From Pseudomonadota bacterium (lineage in GTDB: Bacteria; Pseudomonadota; Gammaproteobacteria; Steroidobacterales; Steroidobacteraceae): DNA of 64,000 bases. A model generated the notes under the pieces. The model was not told the origin of the DNA. It was given only the letters and a program-made list of their open reading frames with translations, and searched no databases. Every line of letters begins with the position of its first letter. Positions within the stretch are counted from its first letter, which is position 1. Position numbers and translations under genes: made by a program. This document shows positions 25,501 through 33,148 of this stretch, piece by piece. The stretch is from the NCBI GenBank assembly GCA_963205255.1, contig CAUJIK010000015.1, forward strand, positions 1 to 64,000. Reading direction: 5' to 3'.

Positions 25501-26867
25501 GCTGGAGACTGGCGGACACCGCGCCGTTGTCTGGCGGTCTGCGCGCGCATCTGCAGGACCTGGGCCTGTGGGGATTCTTCGCTCCTCCGGGCTGGCGCGT
25601 GCAGGGCGCGCTCGGCGCCGATATCCAGCTCGCCGGCACTGTGCAGTCGCCGCAGCTGCAGGGCGGTGTCGAAGGCAGCGGTCTCAATATCCGTTCGGTG
25701 CTCGACGGCGTTGATCTGCACGACGGCGTGCTGCGCGGCACCTTGCAGGGTCAACGGTTCGAGATCGCCGAACTCACCTTGCAGGGCGGCACCGGCAGCG
25801 AGGCTTATGTGCGCGGCCTTTCCGGCAACCGCACGCAGCCGCCTTCCGAACGCGGCCACATGACGGCTCGCGGCAGCATCGACTGGAGTGGTGTGGAAGA
25901 GGCGCAATCCGGCGAGTCCGGCATCGCCCTGGATCTCAGCGCCAGCCTGCAGAAGATGCAGGTGCTGGTGCGCAATGATCGTCAGCTGAGCCTGAGTGGC
26001 GATCTCTCTGCCGGATTGCAGCAGGGGAAGCTGACGGTGCGCGGCGATCTCGTGGTGGATCGCGCGGCCATCATGCTGCCGGAAGCCGGCGCGCCCACCC
26101 TGGGTGATGACGTGGTCGTGGTGCGCGACAGTGATCTGGAGGGCGGCGCTGCCTCCGGGGCGCGCGGCGAGCTCCAGACCGCAAGGCCCATGGATCTGGA
26201 AATCCGGCTCGACCTGGGGCACGATCTTGCGCTGCAGGGCCATGGCATCACCACGCGCCTGGAAGGCGAGCTGACGGTGAGCAGCGCCGCGAGCGGCAAT
26301 GATCCGTTCCGTGTCGTCGGCGAGGTGCGCACCGATGCGGGCCGCTTCCGTGCCTGGGGGCAGGCGCTGAACGTGGAAACCGGCGTGGTGCTGTTCAACG
26401 GGCCTTATTCCAATCCGTCGCTGAACCTTCTGGCCATACGCCCGGAGATCGCCGTGCGCGCCGGTGTGCGCGTCACCGGCACATTGAGCGCGCCGCGCGT
26501 GCTGCTGTATTCGGAGCCGGACATGCCCGAGTCCGAGAAGCTCTCATGGGTGGTGCTGGGCCGTGCCGCGGCCACCACGGGCGCGGAGGGCGCTTCGATG
26601 CAGCAGGCCGCGCTGGGCCTCCTGGCCGGTGGCGTGGGCAGCAGCCTGGCTGGAGGCCTGGGGCTGGACGAGCTGGGTCTGGGCGATTCCAGCGTGTCGA
26701 TCGGCAAGCGCGTTTCCGACCAGCTTTACGTCACCTACGAAGCCGGGCTTTCGGGCGCCGCCAGCACGCTCTATGTCTTCTACGACATCACGCGGCGCTT
26801 CACGGTGCGCGGCCAGACTGGAAAGGCCAGCGCCGTGGACATCATCTACACGATCACCTACGACTGA
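22581..26867 (+). CDS. tamB: TamB, translocation and assembly module inner-membrane protein
   Basis: TamB (formerly DUF490) is an inner-membrane-anchored AsmA-like protein spanning the periplasm as a long hydrophobic beta-taco groove, working with TamA. The 1428 residues exceed the E. coli protein (1259). One N-terminal anchor helix (LLRGLLVALAVLLVLLAGLAWW) is followed by long repetitive beta structure. The conserved C-terminal DUF490 domain is clear: FRVVGEVRTDAGRFRAWGQ, VVLFNGPYSNPSLNLLA, PDMPESEKLSWVVLGR and VSIGKRVSDQLYVTYE. The end, RGQTGKASAVDIIYTITYD, resembles family C-termini that meet TamA. A stem-loop follows. Confidence 0.95.
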   Translation: MDQATTTSVSQPPPRLFGRRLLRGLLVALAVLLVLLAGLAWWASTEGSLARALGLAQRFLPPEQRLEYRDVSGSISRGGHVGHLQWSRPGTTLAIDDLRLSWSLWRLAGGELQVRMLHAGNVHLCLLPQPQEPDAKPFVMPRQLSLPLRVTLPLAVDRLQVDTVDAAGLAGSQLIERIAAGFAYDGAQHALMLRSLRHGQSSLRAQWLLHATELTVAGEIHASLRNLVAQAPLAMDAHLTVNGGLAGGDAARLDARLEAQEQQGDSPARLHAEATVHPWRAQPLQRLELEATALDAHAFHSAAPITAFGGRANMRPVAGGIDAWDVMLEFANEEAGTWERQRMPLRTVTAQARLSDMQLAVRQAEAVMAGSPEGRVSLAGNVSLRQPTQSTLSVMLRELDLWPWMQGLPRTALGGEASIAPLAAEEGWQLRTDVANAAAGPLDRDRLPLERLLAEARFTAARWQAQLLQLQMGAGRAQLQGEFQPGSQSLDVRGELRQLPLRQIHGRLAASADSALSGTLTARGDLREGLAFDADMSSSAGAAAARGSWEIRALRAKGSWSPSRLAVERLHLDAFGAQVDGENIEAALPEFDAIQGRLAATAPGMTMDADASMQARSGGGNLSLRLASAQQVVSWLRGLPLMGGRLDDLQARGSASLSAAWQGGWRQWMDAVTRPADQPQLHVDVNAQLQSLRLELPSAQAGQPAQSFGADRLDVTLRGNPAAADLVVDGDLRAADTRALLDMHLLSKQVAGTAGPPLWNVGVVRLAASAALPGQSGPWQLSVSEGLQLNARPGETFELDASAGQARLIPPGSVSPAGDALELAWQPLHWQRAVDGASRLRTSGTLSGLRPGWLDALLAPMNKAPLAEAGLYTDLVMSGEWNVQMTDRLDVHAHLKRDSGDLWLGQPDIDPAAGDAVRAGERVRREGVAAGIRALDVKVRSEGDDVALSLDWNTERAGVITADVRTELTRQAGGWRLADTAPLSGGLRAHLQDLGLWGFFAPPGWRVQGALGADIQLAGTVQSPQLQGGVEGSGLNIRSVLDGVDLHDGVLRGTLQGQRFEIAELTLQGGTGSEAYVRGLSGNRTQPPSERGHMTARGSIDWSGVEEAQSGESGIALDLSASLQKMQVLVRNDRQLSLSGDLSAGLQQGKLTVRGDLVVDRAAIMLPEAGAPTLGDDVVVVRDSDLEGGAASGARGELQTARPMDLEIRLDLGHDLALQGHGITTRLEGELTVSSAASGNDPFRVVGEVRTDAGRFRAWGQALNVETGVVLFNGPYSNPSLNLLAIRPEIAVRAGVRVTGTLSAPRVLLYSEPDMPESEKLSWVVLGRAAATTGAEGASMQQAALGLLAGGVGSSLAGGLGLDELGLGDSSVSIGKRVSDQLYVTYEAGLSGAASTLYVFYDITRRFTVRGQTGKASAVDIIYTITYD

Positions 26868-26870
26868 CGA

Positions 26871-26905
26871 GATGCCCGGCCGCGCCTTGCGCGCGGTCGG
26901 GCATC
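26871..26905. terminator. Long GC-rich stem-loop between convergent tamB and DUF6152
   Basis: GATGCCCGGCCGCGC (26871-26885), a 5-base loop CTTGC, and GCGCGGTCGGGCATC (26891-26905) form a 15-bp stem with a single G-U wobble. It starts 3 bases after the tamB stop and ends 23 bases before the end of the convergent gene. The T-run is short (TT), so termination efficiency is uncertain. Confidence 0.6.
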
Positions 26906-26928
26906 TTCAGTCGACTCCGTCGCCGCGG

Positions 26929-27300
26929 CTAGTTGCCGGAGTTACGGATCAGTGGCTCGCCGTTGACCGTGGCGCGCACGAAGCTGCCGCCGGGCGAACC
27001 ATCCTTCAGCGGATGCATCGTCATCACGATCTTGTCGCCGGGCTTCAGCGTGGTCCTGCTCCAGCCCTGACGGCGCAGCCCATTGGGGCTGCCGCCCTCG
27101 ATGCTGTACTCCACGATCTTGCCGTCCGCGCCGGGGACGTTGATCTGGATCCAGATGTGAGGGTTCGTCCACTGGAACTCCTTCACCTCGCCCTCGATCG
27201 TCTGTTCCTTCGAGTTGTCGAACATCGCGAAGGAATGATGGGCTTGGACCGTGGCGGCCAAAGCCAGCGTTGCTCCAAGCAGGCCTAGTTTGCGCAACAT
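26929..27300 (-). CDS. DUF6152 family secreted protein
   Basis: This is a small exported protein of about 123 residues. ATG 27300 is preferred over ATG 27321 and the track start because AGGAG lies 9 bases upstream and it begins a neat signal peptide (KLGLLGATLALAATVQA, cleaved before HHSF). The mature part has the DUF6152 hallmark HHSFAMFD, then GEVKEFQWTNPHIWIQI and GDKIVMTMHPLKDGSPGGSF. The function of the family is unknown; the N-terminal His pair could bind metal. It diverges from the A1-B1-receptor cluster across an AT-rich promoter, and homologues are commonly found near such receptor clusters. Confidence 0.8.
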   Translation of the reverse strand: MLRKLGLLGATLALAATVQAHHSFAMFDNSKEQTIEGEVKEFQWTNPHIWIQINVPGADGKIVEYSIEGGSPNGLRRQGWSRTTLKPGDKIVMTMHPLKDGSPGGSFVRATVNGEPLIRNSGN

Positions 27301-27403
27301 TTTCCGGTTCTCCTGGTTCATCCGATATCTGCGCCAGAATTGACGCCCCCCAACACGCACATGCCGGCTGTCCCTGAGCCGGCCTCAGCAAAAATAATTA
27401 TCA

Positions 27404-27448
27404 TCAACAATCATTATTGTTGACTATCATTTTATATTAAATTATATC
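27404..27448 (+). promoter_or_regulatory. AT-rich promoter with palindromic operator before the receptor cluster
   Basis: A perfect 8-4-8 palindrome, TCAACAATcattATTGTTGA (27404-27423), overlaps a sigma70-like promoter: -35 TTGACT (27420-27425), 17 bases, -10 TATATC (27443-27448). The surroundings (27390-27450) are strikingly AT-rich for this genome and also hold Fur-box-like pieces (ATAATTATCAT). Overlap of palindrome and -35 is typical of repression. Candidates are the MarR protein encoded at 33.1 kb or Fur. The whole non-coding gap is 27301-27485. Confidence 0.6.
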
Positions 27449-27485
27449 TGATCCACAAGAACTGGAAACGTCAATTGGGGGTGGC

Positions 27486-28241
27486 ATGTCGGCACTGATG
27501 TGTCTGCACAGGCAGGTAATTGCCGTGCTTGTTGGCTGTCTGGCGAATGTCCTGGTGCTGGCCGCAACGCCGGACGCCCACGGAAATCGTGATGTGCGCG
27601 TGGCCGCCTCCGTGCCCGACATTTCCGGTGTCTGGTTCATGCGCGGCTACGACCGTCGCATCCGCCCCATGGACGGGTCGGAAACGCCCTGGCAGCCGTG
27701 GTCGAAAGCGGAGTTCGACCGTCGCGCCGACGCCGAAAAGGCGGGCGCGCCGCTGCTGGATCCCACCGCCGCCTGTCTGCCCAGCGGCATGCCGCGGCTG
27801 ATCGCCGCTCCTTATCCACTCGAGATCGTGCAGACGCCGGATGCGACGGTGTTCCTGTACGAGACGCATCATCTGTTCCGCGTCATTCACATGAACGGCA
27901 AGCACCCGAAGAAGGTGAAGCCCTCGTACATGGGCCATTCAATCGGTCATTGGGAAGGCGACACGCTCGTTGTCGACACCATCGGCCTGACGCAGATCAC
28001 ACAGATCGACGAGGCGGGCACCATGCACTCGGACGCACTGCGCGTCACCGAGCGTATCCGCAAGGTGGATGCCGAGACGCTCGAGACGGTTTTCACCATC
28101 GATGATCCCAAGGCCTTCACCAAGCCCTGGACGGCGGTGCGCACCTTCAAGTGGCGGCCGGACGTGCGTCTGTTCGAGTACGTGTGTGAGGAAAACAACC
28201 GCAACGCGCCCGATGCCAAGGGCGAGCTGAGGCGCCTGTGA
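27486..28241 (+). CDS. Secreted protein of unknown function, type A copy 1 (receptor-linked)
   Basis: This 251-residue exported protein (signal near residues 8-27, VIAVLVGCLANVLVLAA) belongs to a family I know only as uncharacterised proteins near TonB-dependent receptors. Conserved features are an N-terminal PDISGVW, DPTAACLPSGMPR (about 92-104), PYPLEIVQTP, YETHHLFRVIHMN, the central GHWEGDTLVVDTIGL, and ERI..IDDP...KPW. The C-terminus has EYVCEENNRN, also found in copy 2 at 31.7 kb. Two cysteines (ACLP and YVCEE) could form a disulfide. The stop overlaps the start of B1 by 4 bases. I do not assign a reaction. Confidence 0.75.
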   Translation: MSALMCLHRQVIAVLVGCLANVLVLAATPDAHGNRDVRVAASVPDISGVWFMRGYDRRIRPMDGSETPWQPWSKAEFDRRADAEKAGAPLLDPTAACLPSGMPRLIAAPYPLEIVQTPDATVFLYETHHLFRVIHMNGKHPKKVKPSYMGHSIGHWEGDTLVVDTIGLTQITQIDEAGTMHSDALRVTERIRKVDAETLETVFTIDDPKAFTKPWTAVRTFKWRPDVRLFEYVCEENNRNAPDAKGELRRL

Positions 28242-28939
28242 TGCTGCTGCGCTGTCTGGTCGCTGCCGTCCTGATCGGCGGAAGTTCCTTTGCACAGGTC
28301 GGCGCGGCGGAGCCGCCCGCGCAACTGGCCGGTACCTGGAAGCCGGTCCGCAACTTCGGTGCGAGTTTGCGCACCGTGGACGGCAAGGCGCCGCCGCTGA
28401 ACGCGGAGGGCCGTTCGCTGCACGAGCAGCGGCGCAAGGTCGCCCGCACGGAGGATCCGGTGCGCCAGTGCCTGCGTCCCGGCACGCCTCGCATACTGTT
28501 CCAGAACCGACCTCTGATGGTTCTGCAGACGCCGCGCAAGATCACGTTCGTCCACGAATTCCAGCACGTGCTGCGGCACGTGTATCTCAATGAGCCGCTG
28601 CCGCCGGCGGAAGAGCTCGAGCCGCTGTGGGGCGGCACTGCCGCCGGGCGCTGGGACGGCGCAACCCTGGTCGTGGAGACCATCGGCTTCCACGACGGGC
28701 TGTGGCTGGACGCCACGGGGCTGCCGCAATCGGCCAATGCGCGCATCACCGAGCGCGCCCGTCTCGTGGGCGACACGCTCGAGATCCTGGTCACCATCGA
28801 CGATCCGGAGAACTACACGGCGCCGTGGCAGACGCGCGCTACCTATCGACGGGCGGACGGCACAGTGCTTCAGGAGCATATCTGCGCTGAAACGCTGCTC
28901 GACCCGGTGTTGAGACGGACATTTCTGAAAAACAAGTAA
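28238..28939 (+). CDS. Secreted protein of unknown function, type B copy 1 (receptor-linked)
   Basis: This 233-residue exported protein (signal LLRCLVAAVLIGGSSFAQVGA) is distantly related to type A. It shares GTW at the start, a CLRPGTPR motif, LMVLQTP, HEFQHVLRHVYLNEP, the centre GRWDGATLVVETIGF, and IDDPENYTAPW. HEFQH resembles a zinc-protease HExxH only superficially (the Glu is in place, but the family is not a known peptidase). It starts inside the A1 stop and ends 7 bases before the receptor ATG, so A1, B1 and the receptor form one operon. A second copy lies after the receptor. Confidence 0.72.
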   Translation: MMLLRCLVAAVLIGGSSFAQVGAAEPPAQLAGTWKPVRNFGASLRTVDGKAPPLNAEGRSLHEQRRKVARTEDPVRQCLRPGTPRILFQNRPLMVLQTPRKITFVHEFQHVLRHVYLNEPLPPAEELEPLWGGTAAGRWDGATLVVETIGFHDGLWLDATGLPQSANARITERARLVGDTLEILVTIDDPENYTAPWQTRATYRRADGTVLQEHICAETLLDPVLRRTFLKNK

Positions 28940-28946
28940 GGGGGGC

Positions 28947-31559
28947 ATGATGAAAAAGCTCAAGAAGCACAAAGGTGTGGTTCCGAGAACCTGCGTTGCC
29001 GGTGTGGCACTGCTGACAACGGCGGGCCTGGCTTTCGCGGCCGAAGACGACGGTAGTCTTGCGGAGGTGCAGGTCACCGCCACACGACAGCAGGAGACAG
29101 CAAACCGCGTTCCGATGTCGATTGCGGCGGTTACGCAGACGGCGCTCGATGAAATCGGCATCAAGACCGCGGCCGATCTGACCCAGGTTGTCCCGGCCTT
29201 GACGCTGGTCAACCAGACTGCGGGCGTCGGCACCTTTGCGATCCGCGGCATCGTGGCCACCACCGGCGCCGCGACCACCGGCGTGTATCTGGACGACACT
29301 TCCCTTACCAAGCGCAACAACCCTGGCGTCAGCCAGAACAATGGCGCACCGCTGCCGCTGCTGTTCGACCTGCAGCGCGTGGAAGTGCTGAAGGGTCCGC
29401 AGGGTACGCTGTACGGCGGCTCCTCCCAGGGCGGAACCATCCGCTTCATCACGCCGGAACCCAGCCTCACTGACTGGTCCGGGGTAATGCGCGCCGAGAC
29501 CTCCTATACCCAGAATGGCGCGCCCTCCACGGAGCTTGGCGCGGCTGTTGGCGGACCACTGGTCGAGAACAGCCTGGGCATGCGTGTCAGCGCCGTCGCC
29601 CGCAACACGGGCGGCTGGATTGATACCCGCGATGTCTACAACGGTGGACGCATCGATCGCAAGGACGCCAACGATGTGCGCCAGTGGGCCATTCGTGGCG
29701 CGTTGGCCAAGCGTCTGGGCGACGATGCGCTGGCTACGCTGGCGTACTACCAATCCGACTATCGCACCAGCGGTGGCCCCGGATCACAGACGGATATCTA
29801 TGCGCCGGATGGCAGCCGCGCGAGCGCGGGGCAGACGTATACCACTCCGGAAACCTGCTACAACACCAGCACGCGCCTGCCGACAGCGAGAACCGCGCCT
29901 GCCGCCGTGCCCTGCACGTCGCCCGTCATCACGCACAGACGGGCTGCGGAGACCTACGGGCCTTTCGACTATCTCGGCAAGGACGAGTCACTGGCGCCCT
30001 TTGATGGTGTCTATGGCATGGGCCGGACGACGACCAGCATTCCGAGCCTGACGTTCGATGTGGCGTTCGGAAACATCAGCTTCAAATCCATCTCGTCGCT
30101 CGTCATGGACAAGACCACCGGCGACGGCGGTGAAGGTCATGATGTGAGCCGGGTGCAGACCACGCTGGAGAACCCCGGGCGCACGCAGTTCCCGCTGTTT
30201 CGCCCGGTGCCCGTCTATGCGGGTCGTTTCATAAGCCAGAACAAGCGCAACGGCTTCGAACAGGAGTTTCGTCTGTCCTCGCCCGCGGACGGTGGGCGCC
30301 TGAGCTGGGTGGCCGGTGCATTCTATTCGCGCCTGCGCACCAACATCGACTACATCATCACCGGTGACTACGACGCCGCCGACCTCGCGCTCTACGGGCT
30401 CACCAGCACGCAGCGCTACAGCATCCCGAATCCGGGTGGCTACGTCTCCGTACTGGATGCGGGACTGGTGGACACCGAGTACGCGCTCTTCGGTGAAGGC
30501 ACGTTTGCCCTGACGAACACACTGAAGGTGACCGCCGGTGTGCGTGTCTCCCAGGTGGAACTGGATTTCACGCAGGCGAACTACGGGCAGCTTTCCGCCC
30601 GTGCTGATGTCAACGCGCCTTTCGCCTATGTCGAGGGCAAGGGCAAGGACAAGCCCGTGACGCCGAAGCTCAGCCTGCAGTGGGAGCCTGTGGTCGGCAA
30701 GCTGATGTATGCGACCGCGGCCGAGGGTTTCCGCGCCGGTGGCGTCAACGTGCCGCTGAATCCGCAGGTCTGCACCGCGGGCCTGGCGCAGTTCGGTCTG
30801 ACGGTGGACGACATCCCGCGGCAATATGGCCCTGATACGGTCATGAGCTACGAGCTGGGAGGCAAGCTGCGCCTGCTCGACAACCGGATGCAGCTGAACA
30901 TCGCCGTCTACCAGATCGACTGGGAAGACATCCAGGTCACGACTTCCGCGCAGGGCTGCGGACAGAACTGGAATCAGAACGGCGGCAAGGCCCGCAGCAG
31001 GGGCTTCGACGTGCAGCTGGACTACCGTCCGGTGAATCCGCTCACCGTCAGTCTCTCGGTCAGCACGATCGATGCGAAATACAGCGAGGCGGTGCTCGGC
31101 CCCCAGCCCACCGTGGCGGGCGTCAATCGAGCCGTCACCTTCAACAAGGGTGATCCGCTGGGCGTGCCGGACCTGCAGGCCAATGCCGGGCTGCGCTATG
31201 ACTTCAATGCGTTCAGCCAGCGCGCCTATGCGCGTCTGGACTATCTGTACACCGGCAGCTACCTGCAGGGGTCGAGCTTCGGCACCGGCAACTACAATCC
31301 GTACACCCGGAATGTCGACGCCACGGACCAGGTCAATGCGCGTCTGGGCATCGACATCGACCGCTGGAATCTGAACGTCTACGCGACCAACCTCCTCAAC
31401 AGCCGCGACAAGGTCGGCAATTCCGGCATTGGCCGGGGCGGCTGCAATGCGGCGACGGGCGGAGTGGACTGCACGGTGTACTCACTGTTCAATCCCTTCG
31501 TGGGGCAGTCCTACCAGAAGCCGCGTTCCGTGGGCTTGCAGGCCAACTATCGTTTCTGA
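28947..31559 (+). CDS. TonB-dependent outer-membrane receptor
   Basis: This is an 870-residue 22-strand barrel receptor of the type that imports large or scarce ligands using TonB energy. The signal peptide ends near residue 32 (AGLAFAAED) and a TonB-box-like EVQVTATR follows. The plug holds PMSIAAVTQTALDEIGI, DLTQVVPAL, IRGIVATTG, FDLQRVEVLKGPQGTLYGGSSQGGTIRFIT. The barrel ends with NLYATNLLNSRD-type sequence and the closing QKPRSVGLQANYRF. The shape suits CirA/FecA-like or substrate-importing receptors common in sphingomonads and Steroidobacter relatives; the ligand cannot be read. It sits between the two A/B pairs and is followed by a strong stem-loop. Confidence 0.93.
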   Translation: MMKKLKKHKGVVPRTCVAGVALLTTAGLAFAAEDDGSLAEVQVTATRQQETANRVPMSIAAVTQTALDEIGIKTAADLTQVVPALTLVNQTAGVGTFAIRGIVATTGAATTGVYLDDTSLTKRNNPGVSQNNGAPLPLLFDLQRVEVLKGPQGTLYGGSSQGGTIRFITPEPSLTDWSGVMRAETSYTQNGAPSTELGAAVGGPLVENSLGMRVSAVARNTGGWIDTRDVYNGGRIDRKDANDVRQWAIRGALAKRLGDDALATLAYYQSDYRTSGGPGSQTDIYAPDGSRASAGQTYTTPETCYNTSTRLPTARTAPAAVPCTSPVITHRRAAETYGPFDYLGKDESLAPFDGVYGMGRTTTSIPSLTFDVAFGNISFKSISSLVMDKTTGDGGEGHDVSRVQTTLENPGRTQFPLFRPVPVYAGRFISQNKRNGFEQEFRLSSPADGGRLSWVAGAFYSRLRTNIDYIITGDYDAADLALYGLTSTQRYSIPNPGGYVSVLDAGLVDTEYALFGEGTFALTNTLKVTAGVRVSQVELDFTQANYGQLSARADVNAPFAYVEGKGKDKPVTPKLSLQWEPVVGKLMYATAAEGFRAGGVNVPLNPQVCTAGLAQFGLTVDDIPRQYGPDTVMSYELGGKLRLLDNRMQLNIAVYQIDWEDIQVTTSAQGCGQNWNQNGGKARSRGFDVQLDYRPVNPLTVSLSVSTIDAKYSEAVLGPQPTVAGVNRAVTFNKGDPLGVPDLQANAGLRYDFNAFSQRAYARLDYLYTGSYLQGSSFGTGNYNPYTRNVDATDQVNARLGIDIDRWNLNVYATNLLNSRDKVGNSGIGRGGCNAATGGVDCTVYSLFNPFVGQSYQKPRSVGLQANYRF

Positions 31560-31568
31560 AGGCATGGG

Positions 31569-31607
31569 GATCATGCTCTTCCCCCGATGCAGGGGAAGAG
31601 CATGATC
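31569..31607 (+). terminator. Perfect 16-bp stem-loop after the receptor gene
   Basis: GATCATGCTCTTCCCC (31569-31584), a 7-base loop, and GGGGAAGAGCATGATC (31592-31607) form a perfect stem 9 bases after the receptor stop, followed by only TTGT. It could terminate most transcripts, or act as a processing or stabilising hairpin separating the receptor from the A2-B2 pair. Confidence 0.65.
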
Positions 31608-31651
31608 TTGTGCGCTGCCCGTACAGGCTGTCGGCCGTGGAGAATACAGAA

Positions 31652-32419
31652 GTGAAATGCCAGCTGATCTATGGTTTTGTTGCCGCCTCTTCTCTTGTCG
31701 TCATGAGTCTTGCCGGCACGGTCTCGGCGGCACCTCCGGCGCCGGCCGGCGACGTGCGCCTGCGGGATTCGCGGGTGCCAGCATCCGAACCGAATATCTC
31801 GGGCGTCTGGCAGGTGGCCGGCGGCGGGCTGCGCATCACGCCCGTTGGCGGTGGTGATCCGCCGTGGAAGCCGTGGGCCGAGAAGGTGTTCCGCGATCGG
31901 GCGGAAGATGAGGTTCGCGGCGTGACGCGCTGGGATCCTACTGGCGCCTGCTACGGCAGCGGCGTGCCCCGCATCTTCACGGCCGGCTATCTGACCGAAA
32001 TCATCCAGATCGAGGGAAAGATCCTGTGGATGTACGAATCCCAGCATGTCTGGCGCGTCATTCACATGAACGAGAAGATGCCCAGCAAGCTCGAGCACAA
32101 CATCCGCGGCTACTCAGTGGGTCGCTGGGAGGGGGATACGCTGGTGGTCGAGACGGCGGGCCTGTCGCGCATGGGGCAGGTCGATGAGCGCGGCACGATG
32201 ATGACGGATCACACGCGCCTGATCGAGCGCATCCGTCGCGACGGTGATCAGCTGGAGAATACCTTCACGATCATCGATCCGACGGCCTACAACGCGCCGT
32301 GGACATCCCGCCGCGTATTCCGGTACGTGGGAAATCAGCGCCCCGCGGAATACGTCTGCGAGGAAAACAATCGCAATGTGCCGGGCCCGGACGGCAAATT
32401 CATCACGATTCTCAATTGA
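31652..32419 (+). CDS. Secreted protein of unknown function, type A copy 2
   Basis: This is a paralogue of the gene at 27.5 kb. GTG 31652 behind GGAG (9 bases) gives 255 residues with a signal peptide (FVAASSLVVMSLAGTVSA); the track start at 31610 runs into the stem-loop. It keeps SEPNISGVW, DPTGACYGSGVPR, MYESQHVWRVIHMN, GRWEGDTLVVETAGL, ERI, IDPTAYNAPW and EYVCEENNRN. By eye it is about 40 percent identical to copy 1, so the duplication is old or the copies were acquired separately. Twelve bases separate it from B2, repeating the A-B order. Confidence 0.72.
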   Translation: MKCQLIYGFVAASSLVVMSLAGTVSAAPPAPAGDVRLRDSRVPASEPNISGVWQVAGGGLRITPVGGGDPPWKPWAEKVFRDRAEDEVRGVTRWDPTGACYGSGVPRIFTAGYLTEIIQIEGKILWMYESQHVWRVIHMNEKMPSKLEHNIRGYSVGRWEGDTLVVETAGLSRMGQVDERGTMMTDHTRLIERIRRDGDQLENTFTIIDPTAYNAPWTSRRVFRYVGNQRPAEYVCEENNRNVPGPDGKFITILN

Positions 32420-32430
32420 GCGGGTGCTTC

Positions 32431-33141
32431 ATGCGTACTATGGGTTCGCTGGTCCTGGGTGTTGCCGCATTCACGTGCCTGCTGGGAGCTGCCGGAGCCG
32501 CGGAGGAGGGTGATCTGCGCGGCGTGTGGAAACCGCAGCGCTACATCTCCACGTTGCGCACCGTGGAGGGTCAACTCCCTCCGCTGCTGCCCGAAGCGGC
32601 GGCAATCTACCGCAGCAGGGTCGATGCCCGCGGCAGCGGCGATCCGCTCAAGGGCGGTGATCCGGTGGAATTGTGCCAACCCGCCGGAACGCCCCGTTCC
32701 ATGTACCAGATGCGGCCGTTCATGCTCGTGCAGACGCCCCTCAAGGTGACGCTGGTCCACGAATTCCAGCACCTGGTGCGCCACGTGTATCTCGATGAGC
32801 CGGTGGCATTCGAGGATCCCACATGGCAGGGGATGTCGGTCGGTCGTTGGGACAATGGCACATTGGTCATCGAGACGGGCGGCTTCAACGGCAGGACATG
32901 GCTGGATGAGGCGGGCCTGCCGCACTCCGAGCAACTCAAGGTCACTGAGCGGCTCACGCGCTCCGGCAAGTCGACCATGGTCGCCGAGATCACGATCGAG
33001 GATCCCGAGAACTACTCCGCGCCGTGGACCACGCGATTGACGTTCAATCTGGTTCCCAATGGGGATCTCGGCTGGCACGTCTGCACGCAGAAAATGTTCC
33101 CGATGCCGGCTGATGCGCGGCCTGGCCCGCCGGCCGGGTGA
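32431..33141 (+). CDS. Secreted protein of unknown function, type B copy 2
   Basis: This is a paralogue of the gene at 28.2 kb. ATG 32431 gives 236 residues with a signal peptide (GSLVLGVAAFTCLLGAAGAAEE); the track start at 32299 lies inside A2. Shared features are RGVWKP, the STLRTVEG..PPL stretch, ELCQPAGTPR, MLVQTP, VHEFQHLVRHVYLDEP, GRWDNGTLVIETGGF, LPHSE and IEDPENYSAPWTTR. Conservation of HEFQH and RHVYL[ND]EP between two diverged copies suggests these residues matter. It is convergent with marR, with 7 bases between the stops. Confidence 0.72.
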   Translation: MRTMGSLVLGVAAFTCLLGAAGAAEEGDLRGVWKPQRYISTLRTVEGQLPPLLPEAAAIYRSRVDARGSGDPLKGGDPVELCQPAGTPRSMYQMRPFMLVQTPLKVTLVHEFQHLVRHVYLDEPVAFEDPTWQGMSVGRWDNGTLVIETGGFNGRTWLDEAGLPHSEQLKVTERLTRSGKSTMVAEITIEDPENYSAPWTTRLTFNLVPNGDLGWHVCTQKMFPMPADARPGPPAG

Positions 33142-33148
33142 GGCTGCT

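Noticed and set aside
24222-26243. 673-aa minus-strand ORF inside tamB
   Set aside because: Shadow of the TamB frame; no start signal and no conserved segment.
28560-28600. HEFQH as a zinc metallopeptidase active site
   Set aside because: The context lacks the rest of any known HExxH peptidase fold, and the proteins belong to a different uncharacterised family.
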